Shown in pieces: positions 55,675-64,000 of a DNA stretch of 64,000 bases. The position numbers were made by a program, and so were the translations under genes. Where the stretch lies: the NCBI GenBank assembly GCA_958450365.1, contig CAUEEP010000902.1, forward strand, positions 310,001-374,000, given 5' to 3'. Source of the DNA: Mesorhabditis belari (lineage: Eukaryota > Nematoda > Chromadorea > Rhabditida > Rhabditidae). The notes beneath the pieces were generated by a model that searched no databases, was not told the DNA's origin, and saw nothing but the letters and a program-made list of their open reading frames with translations. Position 1 is the first letter of the stretch. Each line of letters starts with the position of its first letter.

Positions 55675-57123
55675 TTGGGTTGGTGAATTGAAAACTGCCG
55701 GACTTTGAACTAAAATTTACTGAACATAAAACCATGAATTCATTCGAAATAATTTCCATTATTATTGACGACTTCTGCCCATTTTACAGGCAATTTGCGG
55801 ATTCCTCTTTCGTAGTAGGATTTTCGTTTGTGTGTGAGACAAGTGTGAGACTCAAAAAAAGGAGGACTGGAGATATCCCAGTTTGAGCACTTTCTTCAAA
55901 AGAAACCCATCTTCGTGTCAATAGAAAAGTTGTAGAGAATCAAAAATTAGGCTTATAGCCAAATTTCCAAAAAGATACACATAGTAGTTTCGCTTAAAAT
56001 GCAAGTTTTGTGAATTTCGTTTTCGAATTCGTAAATTTCCCATTTCTTGAAAACCAGTTTTTGAGTCGTTCTGAAAAGTTGGATATAAGCTTGATTTTTG
56101 ATTCTCTACAACTTTTCAATTGACACCAAAATCGGATTCTTTTGAGGAAAGTGCTCAAAATGTCACATATCACAATATCCGGCAGTTTTCAACTCATCAA
56201 CCCAATAGATTGAGATCAGTCTTGATTTGCTGAGAGGTCAATGTGCAATTTAAGGATTAGGAGGTGGCCAGATTAATTTCCCAAAACGAGAGGGAAGGGA
56301 CTTATGTAAAAGCCCTGCGCCAGACGACGAGCGATTACGCGACCGCACAAAGAACACACAAATTTTAAACTAAGTGAATCTTTTTGGAAATTTCGCTATA
56401 AGCCTAATTTTTGATTCTCTACAACTTTTCCATTGACACCAAAATGGGTTTCTTTTGAAGAAAGTGTGAGAACTGTCACATATGACAATAGCCACATATG
56501 ACAATAAATGAATGGTAGAGATCCTTGAGCCTCGATATTGATATAGCAATCGTGGTAGATTTGAGTCTAAACATTTCTTTGCCCACTTCAACTTCATCTT
56601 TCGCGTTGAATTTAACCTTATACGACAAATCAATAGATAAAATATTGGGTTGGTGAATTGAAAACTGCGGGTTAATTAATTAGCTTTGTGAAATTAATCT
56701 GGTCAGCTCCTAATCCTTAAATTGGACATTGACTTCTCCGCAAATCAAGGCTAATCTCAATCTATTGGGTTGGTGAATTGAAAACTGCCGGCTATTGTCA
56801 TATGTGACAGTTCTCACACTTTCTTCAAAAGAAACCCATTTTGGTGTCAATGGAAAAGTTGTAGAGAATCAAAAAACAAGCTTATATCCAAATTTTCAGA
56901 ACGATTCAAAAACTAGTTTTCAAGAAATGCCAAATTTACGAATTTTCACAAAACTTGCATTTTAAGCGAAACTACTGAGTGTATCTTTTTGGAAATTTGG
57001 CTATAAGCCTCATTTTTGATTCTCTACAACTTTTCCATTGATACCAAAATGGGTTTCTTTTGAAGAAAGTGCTCAAACTGTCACATATGACAATAGCCCA
57101 CAGTTTTCAATTCACCAATCCAA
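55675..57123. mobile_element. compound inverted-repeat element carrying a gene fragment
   Basis: An element with ends TTGGGTTGGTGAATTGAAAA and its mirror occupies 55675-56205, flanked by TA on both sides. A related one occupies 56765-57123, and a single end lies at 56645. The 85-bp stretches just inside (56206-56290 and 56692-56764) are also reverse complements of each other, so the whole 1.45 kb folds on itself. The centre contains 56505-56640, a copy of 45541-45683 from the pepsin-like gene. No transposase is present. Confidence 0.8.
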
Positions 57124-57311
57124 TAAAAATCAAATTTCGGTGAAAACAAAGCCACATTTACGTTAAATCAAACAATGATGAATCACAATTTTGCGCACAT
57201 TTTCAGATTTTTTTCTATTCTTTCATAATTTTTGTTTCATTTTGTTTAGACTGAGAGGAAAGGTTGTTTGAATTGAGGCAGAGACAATCAAATCATTTTT
57301 ATCTTCAACAA

Positions 57312-57497
57312 ATGAAATATTTACTCCTATCAATATTTCTTTTAATCAAATCGGCTAATGGAATCTCGATAAAGTTATTCAAAAATTGGAATCTTAATCT
57401 TAAGAATAAAAATCTTAAGAATAAATCTTTTCTGGTGAACGAATCCTTCAATTTCCTTTCAGCAATGATTCAAACTTGCAAGAAATTAAGAATTTGA
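57312..57497 (+). CDS. secretory ORF, possibly first exon of the PLA2-like gene
   Basis: The ORF begins MKYLLLSIFLLIKSANG, a good signal peptide with a small-residue cleavage site, and continues as a Lys/Asn-rich stretch to a stop at 57497. A GTTATT donor after about 20 codons could join it to a short exon near 57657-57718 (TNVTESALLVQISPSI). It is upstream of and on the same strand as the phospholipase-like exons, with a Tc1-like element between. The link is unproven. Confidence 0.3.
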   Translation: MKYLLLSIFLLIKSANGISIKLFKNWNLNLKNKNLKNKSFLVNESFNFLSAMIQTCKKLRI

Positions 57498-57913
57498 AGA
57501 ATTAAGTGCCCTAGAAAGGCTGTGTTTCTTTTTTTGAGTATCTTTGAGGCTTAGAACCAGAAAGTTTACTTTAGACAGTGGAAATCAGGAGTGAAGAATC
57601 GTTTCAGCAGTCATGTATGTTTATAAATGTGAAAATTTATGTTCAAATTTAATTTAGCCACAAATGTCACTGAGTCAGCTTTATTGGTTCAAATTTCTCC
57701 GAGCATTGGTAAGCTTAAATGTCTGTTTCTTAATGCAAAAAATGTTTGTTTTAAGGGAAACCGTGTCACGGAAGTGATGGTATGCAATTTCAATCGTCAA
57801 TTTGTAGCTTAGCCATTCTCTGAAAAGTACTCTGAAAAAGCGAACGTATTCCAGCTGTCTTTTTGCTTCATTTTTAACATTTTAATCATTTTTAACAGAC
57901 CTTTTTCTAAATA

Positions 57914-58875
57914 CACGGTGGCTGAAAATTACGTGCGCCAAAGAAAACGCCTTCTTTAATTTTCTAATTTAATGAACATGTTAAAAGAACATGTAAAAAT
58001 ATTTATTTATATAATAGTTGTAACAAAAGCATTTGATAATTACAAGAAATTTTGGCCTCCCTCCGCTTTGATACAGGCTTCAAATCGCTTCTTTACAGAA
58101 TCGACAGTGCGGCGGAGATGTGCGATTGCGTCCCGACTAGCGCACATCTCCGCCGTCTTTGTCTTTTTCTTTGTCATGACCTAGAAAACAACTTACAGAA
58201 TCGACGGTGCGGCGGAGAAAATTTGCATCTAAGTCGTTCCAGATTTTGATCAATTCTCGACGTAAATCATGCAAATTCTTGATTTTCCAATTTCTTAATT
58301 GTTCTTCCATAAAACCCCAAACCAAAAAGCCCAACAGATTGAGATCCGGGCTGTTTGCAGGCCATTGATCCTTCGTCAAAAAAGAACCAATTTTGGTTTC
58401 GAGAAAGCGAATTGTTGTTTTGGCTCTGTGGGCCGGCGCTCAATCTTGTTGAAGGGTCAAATTGGGATGGCTCCTCTTCCACGGCACCACAGCTTTCTCG
58501 AGGATCTCTTTTTGATAGACTTTTGCGTTAATCTTCATATTTTTAGTAAATAAGTAAATAAGTAAAGAACCTTACAATTAGAAAAACAAAAAAATAAATT
58601 TACAAAATAAAACAATCCCATTCCGCGCAATTAAAATGAAAAAAAAAATGGGTAAAATGGTCTTATATACGCGCATTGCGATTGCGTCCCGACTAGCGCA
58701 TGTCTTTGTAGAAACAACAACCTAGAAAACAACTTTTTTTTAACACAAAATGTAATAGAAACATAATAGAAAACGATAAAAAGAATATTAAAACACAAAA
58801 AGATGGGTAGTAATGCTTTATACATTGTTTAAAACTATGTCAGATGCTGCGCGCACGTAATTTTCAGCCACCCTG
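57914..58875 (-). mobile_element. Tc1-like transposon, deleted, with intact ends
   Basis: The ends CACGGTGGCTGAAAATTACG and the mirror of CAGGGTGGCTGAAAATTACG are inverted repeats flanked by TA on each side. On the minus strand, fragments of the transposase C-terminus are readable: KDQWPANSPDLNLLGFLVWG, the region with the third catalytic acid, followed by a Trp/Lys-rich end. The N-terminal DNA-binding and first catalytic regions are missing. Internal segments are duplicated (GCGTCCCGACTAGCGCA at 58127 and 58684). It splits the signal-peptide exon from the PLA2-like exons. Confidence 0.88.
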
Positions 58876-59200
58876 TATACCATCTTTATCTCAACCTGTA
58901 TTATATCTACAACTTCCAGGCTTTACAACAAGGTCTGTAAGTACACAAGAGGCAAGCTTTGTCGACAAAAGATTGGCCAGATCAAACTAGGACTAAACCA
59001 GAAGCCAAGTCTAGACCTGCCTTTTGGTTTGGTCCTAATTTCATTCCGATTCACAAAACGTGGCGGATCAGAGACGTTTTGTGGATTGGACTGCAGCCAA
59101 GCCAGGTCAGACCACCCAAAACCAAGTCGGTGCCTAGATTTCTAGCTTGGCCCAAAAAGTTCATTGTCACAATGTCAAATCTAATTGAAATCCAAAAAGA

Positions 59201-60818
59201 ATGTCATTTTTCGGTTGCAACAACACACATCCCGATTTCTGTTCACTCTTTAAAGTGGAAATGGTAAGGAATAAGGAGAAATTCTATCCATATTCAATTC
59301 AATTCAATTCAATTCAATTCAATTCAATTCAATTTCCAGTATCCAGCCATCGGCAAAGCATTCACCAATTTAATCACCGATTGCAAGAAAAGTGGGCAAT
59401 GTTTTGGCTGAAAGATTTAGAAAAAAAAGCTCTTGTTTTTAGGATACGAGCTTGTTAACGACTTCAAGAAATTGGTGAGTTTTTCTCGGGCTTCAAAATA
59501 ACACGAAACGATGATGCTAAAACTCAAAGTAACACTTGTAATGGTGTAGAATGTCAAGAAACAATTTTAAAGCGGATCATTTTGTATAATTTTGGTTGAA
59601 TAGATTTCATAAAGAATTTCAGCTGAAATAAAGGAAACAAGCATTTCAGAAAGGCGATAATGTGTTCAGTTGTGGATCGGAGCGTTACGTGGGCTCGGGC
59701 AGCTTCGCAAAATGGCTCACGGAACGAAAATGCTCACATGTCAGAGGCGTGTTGAAAGTATTTCAGAGTTTAAGTTCAAACTTTTAATTCTATTAGCATT
59801 AGTAGCATTCCGTAGTCGTTAAATTCAGCTCTCATGTGTCAGTAAAGCTAAATACTGTTGATTTAATTATTAAAAAATGAGTAGGTGTTTACTGTTTTCG
59901 ATTATCAATAGCAGGGTGGTTAGAGAAATACCGTATTCTCTCTAATAGTAGTGCACCTTGATCGTCGTCTAAATTACTCGAAATCTCGAGAACCGCTTAT
60001 CAAAACCTATCGATGTTCTGATGAACCACGAGCGGGAAAACCCGCCGTAGGCAGTTTTATTTATACAGTTTATTGTATATTACCGTATTCTCTCTAATAG
60101 TAGTGCACCTTCAAAAGCAACTGTTGCGAAACGTCTCCAAATCAAGCAATTTGTTTCTTTAATTGACACATTGTCAGGGCAACAACTACTTCTAGAGTAA
60201 GAGAATAGCTTTAGCTTCAAGAAATTCAATAGATATCTATCTTGAAGCAAAATCAAGCTCTTGAATTCTAAGTCATAAATCAGATACCGTATTCTCTCTA
60301 ATAGTAGTGCATCCAAAGCTTTGCCTAAATTACTCGAAATCTCGAGAACCGCTTATCAAAACCTATTGATGTGGGGTCGGAAAATGTAGCTGACGATGAG
60401 ATCTTTTGGGGGATTTGAGTGTTGAGCTTCTGCAAAAGCTTGGAAACCGTAAAATCGTCACCAACTCGGCTCGCCCGGGTGCACTACTATTAGAGAAAAT
60501 ACGGTATCTAAAATCTACATTTAAACTCTTTTAAATCCTGGTTCAGCTGCTCTTGACGCCTCTTGTTTCATCCACGATCAATGCTATCTGACATTGAGTG
60601 TTGAAAAGGAGAAGTGCGATGAAAAGTGAGAGCTTTTGTGAGAACTTTTGAAATTCGAAAGAATCTTGTTTAGTTTTTGCAAATTGAATCGTCGCTTCGA
60701 GTACAGCGATCACCCACAATGCACGACAGCAATTGAGACGGCTTGTTTAGCCGTTATGGTCGGTTTTTCTTTAGCAAAAAGTGATGCTAGCTTAAGTCTA
60801 ATGTTTTCTAAAAGATGA
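59201..60818 (+). CDS. secretory phospholipase A2-like protein
   Basis: Plus-strand exons: 59201-59263 (FFGCNNTHPDFCSLFKVEM), 59340-59407 (YPAIGKAFTNLITDCKKSGQ), 59443-59474 (GYELVNDFKKL), 59650-59757 (DNVFSCGSERYVGSGSFAKW), 60547-60625 (ALDASCFIHDQCYLTLSVEK) and 60674-60818 (FCKLNRRFEYSDHPQCTTAI, stop at 60818). CFIHDQCY is the active-site block of secretory PLA2, with the His-Asp pair used with calcium to hydrolyse the sn-2 ester of phospholipids. The cysteine-rich C-terminal helix CKLNRRF follows in phase. The usual CC pair before HD reads SC here. Two joints are unresolved: a possible GC-AG intron after CF near 59407, and the phase into the HD exon across a 790-bp intron full of element fragments. 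The gene may be damaged. Confidence 0.65.
59929..60506. mobile_element. cluster of family 1 elements and an associated segment in an intron
   Basis: A truncated family 1 copy (59929-60013) runs into a segment with ACCACGAGCGGGAAAACCCG (60015-60080). A second left end follows (60083-60112), and then a complete copy (60285-60506). The GCGGG segment recurs at 60855-60915, again next to family 1 sequence, and reversed at 23920-23970. All lie within or just after the PLA2-like gene. Confidence 0.8.
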
Positions 60819-61512
60819 ATCTAAAGCTAATAATTTAAAAAAAGCTATCGATGTTCTGATAAACCACGAGCGGGAAAACCCGCCGTAGGCAGTTTTATTT
60901 ATACAGTTTATTGTACTTAATAGTTGTGCACCTTGATCGTCGTCTAAATTACTCGAAATTGTCCTCTTTCAATTTAATTTTATCAATTCTACTCAATTTT
61001 CATTCGATTTAAGTTCCAATTTTTCAAATTTTCTTTTTTAAATTTTTTTTTCTTTACAGTTAGCGGATCGAGAATGAGAAAAAAACTACTTTAAACAACT
61101 TTATTTTTATATAAACTTTTCAAAATACTACAAAATACAATAAAAAGAATAAAAAGAATAAAAGAGAACGTTAGAAATCTAGAAGTTAAGAAGAAACGAA
61201 AGTCTTTTTTTTTAAGTGAACAATCATACACAACACATCAAATCACTCAAATTTCTCGTTTTTTCGTAAAAATCGCAATTCTTTGCATTTTCTGCTGATA
61301 TATTTTGGCAAGTAGAAGTGAGAGAGAAAAGAGATCACAATAAAATCAACAAATCATTAGCATAAAATTCCAAAAAATTACATCAAAAAGGCACAAAACA
61401 CAAAAATAAAATCAAGAATCACTCTTTTGAAATTGAAAATAATCAGCTTTGGCATCTCTTTTTCATTAGAAATCTCTGGCAATTGCTCAATTTCAATTGC
61501 TAAAAAAACTAA

Positions 61513-63607
61513 TTAAGTTTTTAAGAGCATCTCCTCGAGAAGTGAGATCAAATTGTCTAATCCGTGCGTGTAATTATCGTCGAGTTGCTCATTTCCCGGG
61601 TAAACATGACCGAAATCTGAAAGTTAGCAAGCATTTGTTTTCTGAAAACTTTTCGATCTAGCTAACTATTATTGATCTGCGTAGCTAACAAACTTTCAAG
61701 AGACTTTCAAATCTTCAAAGAGATCAGCCTCTAACCTGGCTGAGGCTGTCTTGGTCCTGAGCCTAAGCTGAGCCTGAGCCTAAGCTGAGCCTGAGCCTAA
61801 GCTGAGCCTGAGCCTAAGCTGAGCCTGAGCCTAAGCTGAGCCTGAGCCTAAGCTGAGCCTGAGCCTAAGCTGAGCCTGAGCCTAAGCCGAGCCTGAGCCT
61901 AAGCTGAGCCTGTCTTGGTCTTGTCCTGGTCACAAGACAGCCAGATACAAGCTGGATTCATGAGTAGTTAAGATAAATCAAACTGGGTGACTTGACAAAC
62001 GAAAATAGTCAGCCAGAAGCCAGAAGCCTGATCTCAACTTACAGAGTCTTGGTCTTGTTTTAAAAACTCTGAAGCTCATCTGAAGCTCGTTGAAAACTCG
62101 TTTGATGACTTTGATCGATAAAGAGAAATCAATTTGACTTTATCTACCGTAAATACTGTAATAGTACCCCACCCCCATAATGACGGTGCGGAGCGGAGCG
62201 TAGTCTAGCTTTGCACGCGTTTTTCTCGACACTGGTTTATGCTACAATGCTCGCTTAGGTATCAAAAAATAGCTGAAATTCAGGGCTATTTTTTGATACC
62301 AAAGATTCATTTTTTGAAAGTACGAGCGCTTTGAAAAAAATGAAATACTAAAAAAACTTTTGCGACTACGCGACTGTACGAGGGCGGTGGGGTACTATTA
62401 CAGTATTTACGGTATCTAAAAGTATTTAAACAAGTCAGAAATCAAGCCAGGCCTAGGATTGGATCATTCTGCTTTTAAGCCTGTATTCAAATTGTTTTTC
62501 CGAATACAAGATCACCTACTTACTCTACAAATCAGCTTTTTCTACTAACTTATTTGATTTATTGTTTCGTTTATTGTAGTGTAACTGTTTTAATATAGTT
62601 TACTGTAGTAATGTATTATTTGAGTCTTTTTCTTTAACTCACCAATCATTCTGACATCTGCATTCACCGGTTTCGTTGGATCGGTCTCAAAAATGAAAAG
62701 AAGAGACGAAGCATAGAAATGAAAGAGACGCTGTTGAGCAAACCATTCACGGAAAAGGGTGGCCCTGAGAATTTGATTTGAAAAGTTTACATATTTTCAT
62801 CACTTTCTCAGGATCAGCGCCACAGCGTCCGGTCGAATGGTGAAATATTCGAGGAGTGCTTGTCCGATATTTGTCTCATCTTTGCTTTTCCCCCAATCTT
62901 TATCCTGAATCTCCACCGATCCGTCCTCTTTGTGGATCTGGAAGTGATTTCCTTATATTTATCTACTTCTTTAAAGTTGCTCCTGCTTCACTAAAGTATC
63001 CCAAACAAGAATGTTCAGTTTTCCAAGTGAATAGCTTTCTAAAAAGAAGTTTTTTTGGAAAAATATATATATGGAAAGCGTGCCAGATGGAATACGATTG
63101 TGCGCACGAACAAAGAACACTATTTAACACTTCTTAAAAGAATCAGAGGGAAAAGCCAGAGTCGGGATCGTACTTGGAAAGCTCTGGTCTGGTCTGCTCT
63201 GGAAACGAACGCTGTACCAGTACCACAGCTGCCCTGGAGGTCACCAAGATCCAAACGACCACATTTTCCTAACACGTCCTACTTCCTAACACTTCCTAAC
63301 AGGTCCAACAAAACTTTAGACACTTATAACTCCTGGTAGATTGTTATTTAGCAAAAACGGAATATATATTCGGAATCAGAATAAAATTCTCCGTCGAATG
63401 GTATAGCTTGCTTAGCATTTGGCTCAGCCAGTTCACTTTCACTTATCAATCTAACGAAAATACTGTAGAAATTGAAACTTTATCATAACATTTAGTTGTC
63501 TAATAAAACCTACTGTAACTTTTACCGTATCTTTCACTGACCCTGTATCCAAGAAGCCGAAAACCGAGCGATTTCTGCGGCGGGTACTTTTCCGTTTCGG
63601 ATTTGAC
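61513..63607 (-). CDS. inositol polyphosphate kinase (IPK/IPMK family), C-terminal part
   Basis: Four exons join in phase: 63542-63607, 62804-62937, 62643-62764 and 61513-61616, ending with TAA. They encode PPQKSLGFRLLGYRIHKEDG, IGQALLEYFTIRPDAVALIL, RLFHFYASSLLFIFETDP, and DVRMIGDFGHVYPGNEQLDD followed by NYTHGLDNLISLLEEML. The SLGFR..G.R block, the SSLL.i.E strand and the IDFAH-equivalent (GDFGHVYP, with the metal-binding aspartate) are landmarks of the family that phosphorylates inositol phosphates. The upstream PxxxDxKxG substrate motif is not in the window, so the gene continues past 64000. One exact subtype (IPMK, IP3K or IP6K) cannot be fixed from this half. Introns hold a family 2 element and a minisatellite. 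Confidence 0.85.
61735..61920. repeat. 18-bp minisatellite
   Basis: About ten copies of GAGCCTAAGCTGAGCCT, nearly uniform. It lies in the last intron of the inositol phosphate kinase gene. Confidence 0.9.
62145..62414. mobile_element. inverted-repeat element family 2
   Basis: Complete 270-bp copy with ends TACCGTAAATACTGTAATAG and CTATTACAGTATTTACGGTA. It lies in an intron of the inositol phosphate kinase gene. Confidence 0.92.
62941..63535. other. intron of the kinase gene; nothing else seen
   Basis: The 600-bp intron between the first two visible kinase exons. Plus-strand ORFs here (62856-63137, 63055-63339) are antisense to or between exons and show no motif. Confidence 0.5.
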
Positions 63608-63819
63608 CTGAATGAATGAAACTTTGAGCTTTTTTAAAGTATATTTTACTTAAAAGGGAGGATTTTTTTCGAGGAAATTCATTGATTTCCGCTTTATTTG
63701 TTAGATTTATTGCTAGAAGTCAATTTTAAATCCCGAAAATCTTTGAACTTTTCTTTAGAAAACGGCATTGATCGGCAGACACCTTAGTTCATAAATAACA
63801 AATAAAAATAAGAGTCCCT

Positions 63820-64000
63820 TTAAGAGTGATTCTACAGGGATTCTATAGTGATTCTATAAGGCTTCTATAGTGATTCTATAGTGATTCTATAGTGATTCTA
63901 TAGTGATTCTATCGTGATTCTATAGTGATTCTATTGTGATTCTATAGTGATTCTATAGTGATTCTATAATTCTATAGTGATTCTACAGGGATTCTATAGT
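63820..64000. repeat. 11-bp minisatellite at the window edge
   Basis: About 15 copies of GATTCTATAGT with single-base variants, continuing past the window end. It presumably lies in an intron of the kinase gene. Confidence 0.9.

Overview
The window looks like nuclear DNA of a nematode, probably a free-living rhabditid. It is AT-rich. Genes are split into small exons with GT-AG introns whose 3' ends read TTTCAG or TTTAG, and many introns are short. Long ORFs are therefore rare and most genes had to be rebuilt exon by exon. The family best represented (secreted DOMON-like proteins) and the crowd of short terminal-inverted-repeat elements fit the same view. I cannot name the species.

Layout. 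At 1.4-3.1 kb is a minus-strand multi-pass membrane protein. From 6.9 to 42.7 kb lies a cluster of six minus-strand paralogs plus one remnant, all encoding small secreted cysteine-rich proteins with a DOMON-like beta-sandwich. Three lie at 6.9-19.4 kb and three at 29.4-42.7 kb. Two of the first group (10.3-13.6 and 14.9-19.4 kb) carry a Ser/Thr-rich stalk and hydrophobic C-terminus; the 29-43 kb group has a short tail instead. The 10 kb between the groups is mostly minisatellites, inverted-repeat elements and a LINE 3' end. The 31-34 kb gap between paralogs holds a damaged mariner element and a protein-kinase fragment bounded by copies of one inverted-repeat element.

From 43 to 52.4 kb the content changes: a damaged papain-type cysteine protease (+), a pepsin-fold protein apparently lacking its catalytic aspartates (-), and a well-preserved LPCAT3-like MBOAT acyltransferase (-). 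At 52.6-57.2 kb are three decayed copies of an unrecognised repeat, then a large inverted-repeat element whose centre holds a copied piece of the pepsin-like gene. At 57.9 kb is a Tc1-like element, followed by a secretory phospholipase A2-like gene (+, to 60.8 kb). An inositol polyphosphate kinase (-) starts beyond the right edge and ends at 61.5 kb.

The genes form no evident pathway; tandem duplication and repeated element insertion dominate. Many introns are swollen by minisatellites and miniature inverted-repeat elements. A homopolymer block at 47.9-48.3 kb is probably a sequence-quality artefact. All exon maps are by eye; splice sites are inferred from GT/AG context, reading phase and paralog comparison.
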